A DNA stretch of 7,899 bases from Crenothrix polyspora (lineage in GTDB: Bacteria > Pseudomonadota > Gammaproteobacteria > Methylococcales > Methylomonadaceae), in assembly GCA_945903675.1 (NCBI GenBank), contig CAMDOP010000142.1:1-7899 (forward strand), in the 5' to 3' direction. Both the position numbers and the translations under genes were made by a program. Positions 1-6,931 of this stretch are shown here, piece by piece; position 1 is the first letter of the stretch; each line of letters begins with the position of its first letter. The notes below the pieces were generated by a model that saw only the letters and a program-made list of their open reading frames with translations, had not been told where the DNA came from and did no database searches.

Positions 1-126
1 GTTTTACTCCAAGTTCACAGTTTACTTTACTGTAGGCATTGAGTTTATGGTCAGGGCAAGAAGGGTTAAGATTTAAAACATTGAAGTAATAAACTTGCCG
101 ACCTCTATCGGTCACAGGAGCAATTA

Positions 127-1293
127 ATGAATATTCATGAGTATCAGGCCAAGCAGTTATTTCAACAGTATGGAATTTCCGTACCTGAGGGTAAACACGC
201 TGCTACGCCAGAGACTGCGCTACAAGTTGCCCAAGATTTGGGTGGTGAAGGTTGGGTGGTTAAAGCTCAGGTTCATGCCGGTGGTAGAGGGAAAGTGGGT
301 GGCGTAAAGCTGGCAAAAACATTGGCGGAAGTCAGCGAATTTAGTCAGGCTTTATTAGGTCAGCGCTTGATTACCCTACAAACGGATAGCTTAGGCTTGC
401 CTATTAATGCTCTGTTGATAGAAAAAATATATCCGATTAAACGTGAGTTATATCTAAGTTTAGTGGTTGATAGAGGTAGTGAGCGTATTATTTTTATCGC
501 CTCAGCAGCAGGTGGTATGGATATAGAAGCCGTCGCCCATGAAACCCCTGAACAAATTATCTCCGTAGCCGTGTATCCATCTGCGGGTTTACAAGGCTAT
601 CAATGTCGAAAAGTCGCCTATGCCTTGGGTTTAAAAGGCGCACAGATTAAAGCACTCACTAAGATTATGCAGGGCTTGTATGATTTGTTTTTAGCTAAAG
701 ATGCCAGTCAAATCGAAATTAACCCGTTAATAGAGACGCACAGCGGCGACTTAATGGCCTTAGATGCTAAGATTAATTTTGATGATAATGCCGTGGCCTT
801 ACATGCGGATATTTTAGCCATGAAAGATCCCTCTCAAGAAGATGACAAGGAAAATCTAGCTCAGCAGTTCGGTTTAAATTACATCACCTTGGATGGAAAT
901 ATCGGCTGCATGGTCAATGGCGCAGGTTTAGCCATGGCGACTATGGATTTGGTTAAATTAAAAGGCGGAAAGCCTGCTAACTTCTTAGATGTCGGGGGCG
1001 GTACTAATATTGAAAAAGTTTGTGAAGCCTTCAAATTGATTTTGTCAGATACTAGCGTTAAAGCAGTATTGGTTAATATCTTTGGTGGTATCGTGCAATG
1101 CGATGTGATTGCTGCAGGTATCTTAGCGGCCATAGAGCAAATTCATGTTGCGGTTCCTGTGGTGGTGCGTTTAGAAGGCACCAATGCCGAAGAGGGCCGG
1201 GCTTTATTAAGCAATACGGGTCTTAATATATACGCAGCAGAAGATTTAGCCCATGCCGCAGAACAAGTCGTGGCATTGGCGGAGGCCGTATGA
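127..1293 (+). CDS. sucC: Succinyl-CoA synthetase (ADP-forming), beta subunit
   Basis: Beta subunit of succinate-CoA ligase, the TCA-cycle enzyme that makes ATP (or GTP) from succinyl-CoA in the cytoplasm; it binds the nucleotide and Mg and works with the alpha subunit encoded next. The 388 residues equal the E. coli length. The N-terminal ATP-grasp part starts with NIHEYQAKQLF; K46 and HAGGRGK (50-56) lie in the nucleotide-binding region, and EINPL (197-201) with D213 in LDAKI match the Mg site. The C-terminal ligase/CoA domain contains DGNIGCMVNGAGLAMATMD (256-274) and NIFGGIVQCD (317-326). The start is set by AGGAG at 116-120, six bases before ATG, and by the conserved N-terminus. The gene overlaps sucD by 4 bases. 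Malate-CoA ligase (MtkA) of serine-cycle methylotrophs is a close relative, but the residues seen are closer to SucC. No sucAB is visible upstream. Confidence 0.96.
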   Translation: MNIHEYQAKQLFQQYGISVPEGKHAATPETALQVAQDLGGEGWVVKAQVHAGGRGKVGGVKLAKTLAEVSEFSQALLGQRLITLQTDSLGLPINALLIEKIYPIKRELYLSLVVDRGSERIIFIASAAGGMDIEAVAHETPEQIISVAVYPSAGLQGYQCRKVAYALGLKGAQIKALTKIMQGLYDLFLAKDASQIEINPLIETHSGDLMALDAKINFDDNAVALHADILAMKDPSQEDDKENLAQQFGLNYITLDGNIGCMVNGAGLAMATMDLVKLKGGKPANFLDVGGGTNIEKVCEAFKLILSDTSVKAVLVNIFGGIVQCDVIAAGILAAIEQIHVAVPVVVRLEGTNAEEGRALLSNTGLNIYAAEDLAHAAEQVVALAEAV

Positions 1294-2156
1294 GCATTTT
1301 AATCAACAAAGACACTAAAGTTATTTGCCAAGGTTTTACTGGCAAACAAGGTACCTTTCATTCTCAGCAAGCCTTAGATTACGGGACTCAATTAGTCGGT
1401 GGCGTGACCCCTGACAGAGGTGGTGAAGAACATTTAGGTTTACCCGTGTTTAATACCGTTCAAGACGCGGTTAATAACACTGGTGCTACCGCCACGGTCA
1501 TTTACGTGCCGCCTTTTTATGCAGCAGATGCCATCTTAGAAGCGGTCGATGCCGGTATAGAATTGATCGTGTGCATTACCGAAGGCATTCCTATCTTACA
1601 AATGTTGCGTGTTAAAGCCGCTATGGCAGGCACTGGTTCGTTGTTAGTGGGCCCTAATTGCCCCGGTGTGATTACTCCAGGCGCCTGTAAAATAGGTATT
1701 ATGCCCGGTAAAATACATCTGCCCGGTGTGATTGGCATCGTGTCACGCTCGGGCACGCTGACTTATGAGTCTGTACATCAAACCACAGCGCAAGGATTAG
1801 GACAAAGTACCTGTGTTGGCATCGGCGGCGATCCTATCCATGGTATGAACTTTGTGGATGTCTTAGCGCGTTTTCAGGCCGATGAGCAAACCCAAGGTAT
1901 TGTGATGGTTGGTGAAATAGGCGGCACCGAAGAAGAAGCCGCCGCAGACTATATTAAAGCCCATGTCACCAAACCCGTAGTAGCTTACATAGCTGGACAA
2001 ACAGCTCCCGCTGGTAAGCGTATGGGTCATGCCGGAGCCATAGTCACAGGTGGTAAAGGCACGGCGACAGGAAAAATAGCCGCCTTAAAAGCAGCGGGTA
2101 TTGAAGTTGTTAATACACCGACCGATATCGGTGTGGCTATGAAGCGTTGTTTGTAA
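1290..2156 (+). CDS. sucD: Succinyl-CoA synthetase, alpha subunit
   Basis: Alpha subunit of succinate-CoA ligase; it binds CoA and carries the histidine that is phosphorylated during catalysis. The protein has 288 residues, about the usual family length. The N-terminal CoA-binding Rossmann domain shows GFTGKQGTFH (15-24) and GGVTP (37-41). GPNCPGVITPG (121-131) and SRSGTLTYE (152-160) are typical of the ligase domain. The active-site histidine is H247 in GHAGAI. The ATG shares its last bases with the sucC stop (ATGA, 1290-1293), and a strong GGAGG at 1281-1285 inside the end of sucC is its ribosome binding site, so the two subunits are made in a coupled, near-equal ratio. No terminator-like hairpin follows the stop codon; the next gene begins after 32 bases. 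Confidence 0.96.
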   Translation: MSILINKDTKVICQGFTGKQGTFHSQQALDYGTQLVGGVTPDRGGEEHLGLPVFNTVQDAVNNTGATATVIYVPPFYAADAILEAVDAGIELIVCITEGIPILQMLRVKAAMAGTGSLLVGPNCPGVITPGACKIGIMPGKIHLPGVIGIVSRSGTLTYESVHQTTAQGLGQSTCVGIGGDPIHGMNFVDVLARFQADEQTQGIVMVGEIGGTEEEAAADYIKAHVTKPVVAYIAGQTAPAGKRMGHAGAIVTGGKGTATGKIAALKAAGIEVVNTPTDIGVAMKRCL

Positions 2157-2165
2157 TACGTGCAC

Positions 2166-2177
2166 AAAGTTAACTTT
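2166..2177. promoter_or_regulatory. 12-base perfect palindrome before the antitoxin gene, candidate operator
   Basis: AAAGTTAACTTT is identical to its reverse complement and ends 11 bases before the antitoxin ATG. Phd/YefM antitoxins are known to bind short palindromes in their own promoters and repress the operon together with the toxin. That this palindrome is such an operator is inferred from position and symmetry only. No convincing -35/-10 pair was identified around it. Confidence 0.4.
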
Positions 2178-2188
2178 AGAGATAGATC

Positions 2189-2440
2189 ATGTTAAATATA
2201 TCGTTGCAAGAAGCTAAAGATAAGCTCTCAGAGTTAATTAACTTAGTAGAGCAAGGTGAAGACGTTTTTATTATTGGTAATAACAAAGCTAAAATAAAAT
2301 TGGTTTCTTTTACTGAAAAGCCTAAAACAAGAGTTTTTGGTCAGCATCGTAATATGGTAATGATGAGTGAAGATTTTAATGATTCCTTATCTGATGATTT
2401 TTGGTTAGGAAATGAATCCAATCATGAAAATACTACTTGA
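2189..2440 (+). CDS. Type II antitoxin, Phd/YefM family
   Basis: Antitoxin expected to bind and neutralise the PIN-domain toxin encoded next, and to bind its own promoter. The protein has 83 residues. The N-terminal half (MLNISLQEAKDKL, 1-13, then LVEQGEDVFI, 19-28) has the order seen in Phd/YefM DNA-binding domains. The C-terminal tail (about 50-77) is acidic and hydrophobic, with SEDFNDSLSDDFWLG (60-74); Phd-like antitoxins paired with VapC-like toxins often end with this DDF..PL.D.FWLG pattern, which wraps around the toxin. The Shine-Dalgarno match is weak (AGAG at about 2178-2181). The gene starts 32 bases after sucD and overlaps the toxin by 17 bases. It is much poorer in G+C than sucD (19 of 60 bases at 2221-2280, against 33 of 60 at 1921-1980), which fits acquisition by transfer. 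Confidence 0.88.
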   Translation: MLNISLQEAKDKLSELINLVEQGEDVFIIGNNKAKIKLVSFTEKPKTRVFGQHRNMVMMSEDFNDSLSDDFWLGNESNHENTT

Positions 2441-2810
2441 TACACATGCGTTTATTTGGCTGGATTTTCAGCCAGAGAAGTTGACAAAGAAAGCCATAGA
2501 GGTTTGTCAGGATACGAGTAATGAATTATATCTGAGCATGGCTAGCCTGTGGGAAATGCAAATAAAAGCACAGTTAGGTAAGCTCAAGTTAAAAATACCA
2601 TTAGAAGAAATGTTGGCTCTACAGCAGCAAGAAAATGATTTGAAGGTCTTGAATTTTTCTTTGGCTCATATTTATCAATTGCAATTATTGCCTTTCCATC
2701 ATAATGATCCGTTTGATCGAATTATCATTGCGCAAAGTATGTTAGAAAATATGACACTTATTAGTGTCGATGAGAAGTTAAAAGCCTATAACATTGCTGT
2801 TTTGTGGTAA
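2424..2810 (+). CDS. PIN-domain ribonuclease toxin, VapC-like
   Basis: Toxin partner of the preceding antitoxin; PIN-domain toxins are Mg-dependent ribonucleases that cut tRNA or rRNA when freed. From the ATG at 2424 it has 128 residues, a normal length. The acidic residues of the PIN active site are present: D6 in LLDTH, E44 in SLWEMQIK, D95 and D98 in HNDPFDR, and D116 in SVDEKL, so the nuclease should be active. This start is preferred because the family begins with M-K-x-L-L-D-T-H. An in-frame ATG at 2412 would add four residues, but AGGA at 2407-2410 is only one base from it and 13 bases from 2424. Translation is probably coupled to the antitoxin. The gene is AT-rich like its partner. 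The RNA target cannot be told from the sequence. Confidence 0.9.
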   Translation: MKILLDTHAFIWLDFQPEKLTKKAIEVCQDTSNELYLSMASLWEMQIKAQLGKLKLKIPLEEMLALQQQENDLKVLNFSLAHIYQLQLLPFHHNDPFDRIIIAQSMLENMTLISVDEKLKAYNIAVLW

Positions 2811-2924
2811 AAATATGAACGTAATCTATTTTAATTAATGCCTAAGCACAAACGCTACTACTCTTTTCTCGCTTACTAAATTAATAGTATCGAGCCTGTT
2901 GTTTCCCCATCAAATTGCAATTAA

Positions 2925-4301
2925 ATGTCATCAAGCAAACAACGAATAGCGTCATTACCTTATTTTCCTGATAGTTCTTTATTGTTTTCCGCTATTGCCC
3001 TGCGGCCTTGGTCGGTTTTTTTGGATAGCGGCTATCCTTACAGTACTCAGGGTCGCTACGATATTATCGCCACAGATCCTATCTGCACACTGGTAACGCA
3101 TGGTGATAAAACCATCATTACCCGTGATGATGCTGTGCTTAGCTCTGAGGAAGATCCTTTTGCTTTAGTTAAAGAACAGTTGTTGCCAGAGCTAATAGGC
3201 TTTGCTGAGCTACCTTTTACCGGCGGCGCTATAGGTTACTTTTCTTACGATTTGGCACGTCGTTTGGAAAACTTGCCTGTTATTGCCGAAGACGCCGAAC
3301 AGATTGCCGAAATGGCGGTAGGTATTTATCCGTGGGCGCTGATTGTCGATCATCATCAGCAGCAAAGTTATTTGGTGGGACAAGATTGTGCACAAAGTTT
3401 ATGGCAAAGCTTAATCTTACAATTTAGCGAGTTACCTGAGCCGAAACCACAAACACCTTTTACTGTACTAAGTGACATCAGCGCCAATATGACTCAGGCG
3501 ACCTACACGCTAGCCTTTGATCGTATTAAACGGTATCTAAAAGAAGGCGATTGTTATCAGGTCAATTTAACTCAGCGCTTTGAGGCCGATTGTGCCGGTG
3601 AGCCTTGGACAGCCTATCAAAAACTACGTGAGCAAAATGCAGCCCCGTTTAGTTGTTATCTTAACTTACCCGAAGTACAAATTTTGAGTTCTTCACCGGA
3701 GCGGTTTTTAAAGCTGACTCAAGGGCAAGTCGAAACTAAACCCATTAAGGGCACGAGGCCTAGAAAACAAGATGAGCAAGAAGATCAAGAGCAAATAGCT
3801 TCCTTAGAAACTAGCGCTAAAGATCGAGCCGAAAATCTAATGATCGTTGATTTGTTGCGTAATGATATTAGTAAAACCTGCATCAAAGGTTCCGTTAAAG
3901 TACCCGTTATTTTTGAAGTAGAAAGTTATGCCACGGTGCATCATTTAGTAAGTACTATCACAGGCGCACTGGCAGAAAATCATCACGCCTTAGATTTATT
4001 AAAAAGTTGCTTTCCAGGTGGCTCCATTACTGGTGCACCTAAGATTCGCTCTATGGAAATTATTGAAGAACTAGAGCCGCATCGTCGAGGTATTTATTGT
4101 GGCGCGATAGGTTATATTGGCTTTAATGGCAATATGGATACTAATATTGCTATAAGAACGCTGGTCCATGCTAATAACACCATACGCTGCTGGGCGGGTG
4201 GCGGTATTGTTCATGACTCAGTGGCCGAAGATGAATATCAAGAAAGTTTTGATAAAGCCGCTGCCATGCTAGCCTTATTAAGGCAATTGACGGTTTCGTG
4301 A
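2925..4301 (+). CDS. pabB: Aminodeoxychorismate synthase component I
   Basis: Chorismate-using enzyme that forms 4-amino-4-deoxychorismate with ammonia from the PabA glutaminase; the product is turned into 4-aminobenzoate for folate and, in some organisms, methanopterin-type cofactors. The 458-residue protein has the N-terminal TrpE-like region (about 10-150, FLDSG..S..GRYDI at 32-47) and the chorismate-binding domain (about 190-455). PIKGT (273-277) carries the lysine that marks PabB; anthranilate synthase has alanine there. Other family motifs are RAENLMIVDLLRND (301-314), FPGGSITGAPK (363-373) and GGGIVHDSVAEDEYQES (425-441). The start fits the family N-terminus, and an in-frame TAA directly precedes it (2922-2924). 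There is no clear Shine-Dalgarno sequence; the 10-base palindrome AATTGCAATT (2913-2922) lies where it should be. No pabA is in the window. G+C is higher than in the toxin-antitoxin genes. The stop overlaps the next gene. Confidence 0.94.
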   Translation: MSSSKQRIASLPYFPDSSLLFSAIALRPWSVFLDSGYPYSTQGRYDIIATDPICTLVTHGDKTIITRDDAVLSSEEDPFALVKEQLLPELIGFAELPFTGGAIGYFSYDLARRLENLPVIAEDAEQIAEMAVGIYPWALIVDHHQQQSYLVGQDCAQSLWQSLILQFSELPEPKPQTPFTVLSDISANMTQATYTLAFDRIKRYLKEGDCYQVNLTQRFEADCAGEPWTAYQKLREQNAAPFSCYLNLPEVQILSSSPERFLKLTQGQVETKPIKGTRPRKQDEQEDQEQIASLETSAKDRAENLMIVDLLRNDISKTCIKGSVKVPVIFEVESYATVHHLVSTITGALAENHHALDLLKSCFPGGSITGAPKIRSMEIIEELEPHRRGIYCGAIGYIGFNGNMDTNIAIRTLVHANNTIRCWAGGGIVHDSVAEDEYQESFDKAAAMLALLRQLTVS

Positions 4302-4852
4302 TTGTTATTAAACTGGGCGGCAGCTTAGCGCATTCTAAAACCCTGATTAATTGCTTTAATAAAATACAACAACGTTATCAGGGACTGTCAGTGATCATCG
4401 TGCCGGGTGGTGGCGCGTTTGCAGATCAAGTACGACTCGCACAACAGCAATGGCAGTTCGATGAGCTTACGGCCCATCACATGGCCATTTTAGCCATGCA
4501 ACAAATGGCTAAAATGTTTAAAAGCCTAGTGCCGCAATGGACTGTCGTAAGTAGTTTGTCGGAACTACACATAGCCAAAGATTTAAACAAAATCCTTATC
4601 TGGTCACCAAATAGTGCAGAGTTAGATCAAGCTAATATTCCTGCGACATGGGATATTACCTCAGACAGTTTAGCCGCTTGGTTAGCTACACAAATATCTG
4701 CTACAGAACTTATCCTTGTTAAATCATCGGTCATTGATCCACAAGCCAGCCTAGAGCAACTCGCAGCACAGCAGATTATCGATCAAGGCTTTTGTCAGCA
4801 GGTGCAAGATGGGTTGTTTAGTGTACAAGTAATTAATCAACGAGATTTTTAA
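4298..4852 (+). CDS. Amino acid kinase family protein, MfnE-like
   Basis: Small kinase of the aspartate/glutamate/uridylate kinase fold, 184 residues. K5 and GGS in VIKLGGSL (3-10) and VPGGGAFADQVR (35-46) form the phosphate-binding part; WDITSDSLAAWLA (118-130) followed by ELILVKS (137-143) forms the nucleotide-binding part. ITSDSL and the HHMAILAMQQM stretch (60-70) resemble archaeal MfnE, which phosphorylates the aminomethylfuran phosphate intermediate of methanofuran synthesis. Methylotrophic bacteria have related kinases for methylofuran. The GTG start shares GTGA (4298-4301) with the pabB stop and has only a distant AGG before it, so it is probably translated by reinitiation after pabB. 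This coupling to a 4-aminobenzoate enzyme fits C1-cofactor synthesis. The fold is secure, the substrate is inferred; it is shorter than glutamate or aspartate kinases. Confidence 0.75.
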   Translation: MIVIKLGGSLAHSKTLINCFNKIQQRYQGLSVIIVPGGGAFADQVRLAQQQWQFDELTAHHMAILAMQQMAKMFKSLVPQWTVVSSLSELHIAKDLNKILIWSPNSAELDQANIPATWDITSDSLAAWLATQISATELILVKSSVIDPQASLEQLAAQQIIDQGFCQQVQDGLFSVQVINQRDF

Positions 4853-4865
4853 TAGAGCCATATAG

Positions 4866-4890
4866 GATGTGCTGAGGAACGAAGCGCATC
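4866..4890. repeat. Hairpin of a dispersed GATGTGCT/AGCGCATC type
   Basis: GATGTGCT (4866-4873) pairs with AGCGCATC (4883-4890) over eight positions with one G-T wobble, around a 9-base loop. It lies just after the kinase gene, between two convergent genes. Similar short palindromes of the form GATGYGCTGA...AGCGCATC are scattered through intergenic regions of many bacterial genomes, as recalled without a search. No T-run follows on either strand, so it is not a typical intrinsic terminator. A second small stem, AGAATT/AATTCT, follows at 4904-4922. Confidence 0.5.
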
Positions 4891-4997
4891 ATTAGCGTAT
4901 GGGAGAATTCAGGTTAAATTCTATCGTAAAGCCGATTAAATTTTTAATTGATGGCCTTCTTGCGTCGGCACATCTTCTCCTGTTGGTGAACAGTAAA

Positions 4998-5930
4998 TTA
5001 TAAATCGTATTGAAAACCAAACACACCTGTATGGTAATTCATTGAACCTATGCCAACACCCCAGTTTGATGTTTTTGTATGATCAGCACCATATTCAGTT
5101 GAACCAAATGTATAACTTGAATTAGTAACATGCAAGTAGCGATATTCAGCAAAAACAGAAAATTTATCAAATAATTCTGCACGAATACCGACTTTTGCCT
5201 GAGTTGCAAAAGCGGAACTTGATGCATTGGTGTTAGAGTTAAAATGATTAATACCCGGTTCATAGCCTGTTGGCATTTGAGGATTGCTGGTTTGTGTTGA
5301 ATTTGCTCCAGATAAAGAAGTAATTGCTCCACCAATACCCGCGCTTACATAAGGTAATATTTTGCTAGACCAAGGTGTTTTAAAATTAAATACGGTATTG
5401 GCAAGTAAAACCCCCATGTTTAGATTCATGGTGTCAGTAAACGTATGGCTATTAGCTGCAAGTGGTGCATGTGTGTTAGGATTAGAACCTGCAGCATTAG
5501 CTAATGGCTGGAAAGCTTCAGGATTTGGATTACTTAAATTACTGTTCATTGAAGAACCTAAATAGTAACCTTCAAGTTCAATAGCTGGGCGCAATCCCCA
5601 TCCAGACAAGTGACTTCCCATTTGGAATTCTGGTAATTCATAACCAATTTGAGCGCCACCTAGAGATACTGTTTTTGGATCAGATTTTCCAATTACGTTA
5701 ACAAGTAAGTTTGCATTGTAATTATAGTCGGCTAAATAACCAGGTATCGCATTTGCATCATCTCTTTTATAAGCCACACCTGATTGTGAAATATTTTCAT
5801 TATCTGAGGTGCCACCACCGCCAAATCCGCCAATATAAAGACCTCTTGAACCTTTGTCGGCAGCATGGGCTGATTGAGAGGTCATAATTATTGCTGTAAT
5901 TAATGTGATTAATAACTTTTTTTTATTCAT
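4998..5930 (-). CDS. Outer-membrane beta-barrel protein, secreted, function unknown
   Basis: A 310-residue protein probably sitting in the outer membrane. Residues 1-23 are a clear Sec signal peptide: MNKKK, a hydrophobic stretch, then AHA before A24 as the cleavage site. The mature part begins with GLYIGGFGGGG (30-40), typical of the first strand of small OmpA/OmpW-like or surface-antigen barrels. Alternating strands include SLGGAQIGYELP (89-100), LRPAIELEGYYLG (113-125), ILPYVSAGIGGA (191-202), KVGIRAELFDKFSVFAEYRYL (246-266, given here as a range) and TGVFGFQYDL at the C-terminus, which ends in Leu rather than the usual Phe. Long loops at about 126-165 and 206-240 are rich in Asn, Ser, Pro and Thr. 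The gene is AT-rich (21 G/C of 60 at 5701-5760). The Shine-Dalgarno match is weak. It is convergent with pabB-kinase and divergent from the transferase gene. Ligand and role cannot be told. Confidence 0.8.
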   Translation of the reverse strand: MNKKKLLITLITAIIMTSQSAHAADKGSRGLYIGGFGGGGTSDNENISQSGVAYKRDDANAIPGYLADYNYNANLLVNVIGKSDPKTVSLGGAQIGYELPEFQMGSHLSGWGLRPAIELEGYYLGSSMNSNLSNPNPEAFQPLANAAGSNPNTHAPLAANSHTFTDTMNLNMGVLLANTVFNFKTPWSSKILPYVSAGIGGAITSLSGANSTQTSNPQMPTGYEPGINHFNSNTNASSSAFATQAKVGIRAELFDKFSVFAEYRYLHVTNSSYTFGSTEYGADHTKTSNWGVGIGSMNYHTGVFGFQYDL

Positions 5931-5969
5931 TTTAAATGCCCAAATGTTTTATTTTTCTTAAATTAAATA

Positions 5970-5992
5970 ACCTTATTTTTTGCTATTAAGGT
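5970..5992. promoter_or_regulatory. Inverted repeat ACCTTA/TAAGGT upstream of the outer-membrane protein gene
   Basis: ACCTTA (5970-5975) and TAAGGT (5987-5992) are perfect reverse complements 11 bases apart, beginning 39 bases before the start codon of the - strand gene. This spacing would suit an operator or the promoter region. A chance occurrence in AT-rich sequence is quite possible. Confidence 0.25.
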
Positions 5993-6161
5993 ATGTTTCG
6001 ATACTATTTTTGTTATATCGAATATAGTCGTTTTTACAAATCTTTGTACTATTGCTTTCAGGGAAGTCGCAAAACAATTTCTTATAAAAATCAGTCTAAT
6101 GTGGTCAATTTAAGTGCGAAGTAGGTAGGATTGAATTGCAATGCTTTTTACCCCGAATATA

Positions 6162-6182
6162 TTACCCTATTATGTTGGGTAA
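6162..6182. promoter_or_regulatory. Inverted repeat TTACCC/GGGTAA upstream of the transferase gene
   Basis: TTACCC (6162-6167) and GGGTAA (6177-6182) form a perfect six-base inverted repeat with a 9-base loop, about 72 bases before the likely start codon. No T-run follows, so an operator is more likely than a terminator, but this is only a guess from symmetry. Confidence 0.25.
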
Positions 6183-6254
6183 ACAATAAAACTATTAACT
6201 CTTTCTAGTAAGTCATTTTTTTGTGTAGCTAGAGATAGTTTTTAATGAGTGAAC

Positions 6255-6899
6255 ATGAATGATCTAGCTATAAGCCCCAAACAAACTCAGCCCATTTTAT
6301 ACAGTTTTCGACGTTGTCCTTATGCCATGAGAGCACGCTTAGCGATCGCTTACGCTGGTGTGACTGTTGAACTCAGAGAGATAGAGTTACGCAATAAACC
6401 GCAGGCCATGCTGCTGATTTCACCTAAGGGGACGGTGCCTGTTTTGCAACTTGAAAACGGTAAAGTGCTGGATGAAAGCTTGGTTATTATGTTGTGGGCC
6501 TTACAACAAAATGATCCTGAGCATTGGCTTAAGGCTGCTGGTTTAGATCATGCGAAAGCCTTAATTCGACGTAATGATGAGCCGTTTAAATACTATCTGG
6601 ATCGCTATAAATATGCGGATCGTTATCCGGCCTATTCTGAGCTTTACTATCGGCAACAAGCTGAGCTGTTTTTGGCCGATCTTGAAAGTTTATTAACTCA
6701 AAGTGCCTATTTGTGTGGCGAGCATTTTTCTTTGGCTGATGCGGCTATTTTGCCTTTTATTCGTCAGTTCTGTGCGGTTGATCCGGCGTGGTTTAAGGCT
6801 TCGCCTTATCCAGCGCTAAGGCAATGGTTGAACCATTTTTTAGCCTCGTCATTATTTAAGCAGGTGATGACAAAATATCCTTATTGGCAGGCTAGTTAG
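6255..6899 (+). CDS. Glutathione S-transferase family protein
   Basis: Cytosolic enzyme of the glutathione S-transferase fold, 214 residues from ATG 6255. The N-terminal thioredoxin-like domain (about 12-83) has LYSFRRCPYAMRARLA (15-30) with a possible catalytic C21, the cis-proline region GTVPVL (59-64, P62) and ES (74-75), which hold glutathione. The all-helical C-terminal domain (about 95-205) has FSLADAAILPFIRQF (158-172), the conserved N-capping motif. Cys-Pro-Tyr-Ala-Met, rather than a Tyr or Ser site, suggests a Cys-type enzyme of thiol transfer or reductive deglutathionylation (omega/beta-like or glutaredoxin-2-like) rather than classical conjugation. An in-frame GTG at 6249 would add two residues; ATG is preferred. 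ATG at 6245 is out of frame and stops after five codons. The ribosome binding site is weak (GAGTGA just upstream). The gene appears to stand alone; its substrate is unknown. Confidence 0.88.
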   Translation: MNDLAISPKQTQPILYSFRRCPYAMRARLAIAYAGVTVELREIELRNKPQAMLLISPKGTVPVLQLENGKVLDESLVIMLWALQQNDPEHWLKAAGLDHAKALIRRNDEPFKYYLDRYKYADRYPAYSELYYRQQAELFLADLESLLTQSAYLCGEHFSLADAAILPFIRQFCAVDPAWFKASPYPALRQWLNHFLASSLFKQVMTKYPYWQAS

Positions 6900-6931
6900 C
6901 GGTTGTTGCGTTTTATATTCATAGTCACTGT

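Larger units (their letters stand above)
5931..6254. other. AT-rich divergent intergenic region
   Basis: This stretch separates two divergent genes and should hold both promoters. No coding frame is believable here. Several short inverted repeats are visible: ACCTTA/TAAGGT (5970-5992), TATAT/ATATA around CGA (6014-6026), CGATA/TATCG (5999-6020) and TTACCC/GGGTAA (6162-6182). No -35/-10 pair matches the sigma-70 consensus well enough to call. Confidence 0.6.

Noticed and set aside
2..76. Open frame from the left window edge to a TAA at 74-76, a possible tail of an upstream gene.
   Set aside because: Only 24 codons are visible and the translation is not recognisable, so it cannot be supported.
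98..111. Small hairpin CCGA/TCGG just before the sucC ribosome binding site as a riboswitch.
   Set aside because: The stem is only four pairs and no wider conserved structure is visible.
879..1133. Reading frames opposite or inside sucC, sucD and pabB, such as 879-1133, 1517-1756 and 3210-3395 on the - strand.
   Set aside because: They are shadows of strongly supported genes and their translations show no recognisable domain.
127..2156. Malate-CoA ligase (mtkAB) instead of sucCD.
   Set aside because: The related enzymes are hard to separate, but residues such as the GFTGKQGTFHS start and ITEGIP/GPNCPGVITPG blocks are closer to SucD of gammaproteobacteria, and no serine-cycle gene is next to it.
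5048..5565. Alternative frames across the outer-membrane protein gene (5048-5335 - and 5362-5565 +).
   Set aside because: The 310-residue frame has a signal peptide and beta-strand pattern along its whole length; the alternatives have neither.
6134..6142. AATTGCAAT shared with the sequence before pabB (2913-2921), as a common operator.
   Set aside because: Nine AT-rich bases shared between two intergenic regions can easily arise by chance, and the distance to the start codon differs greatly.
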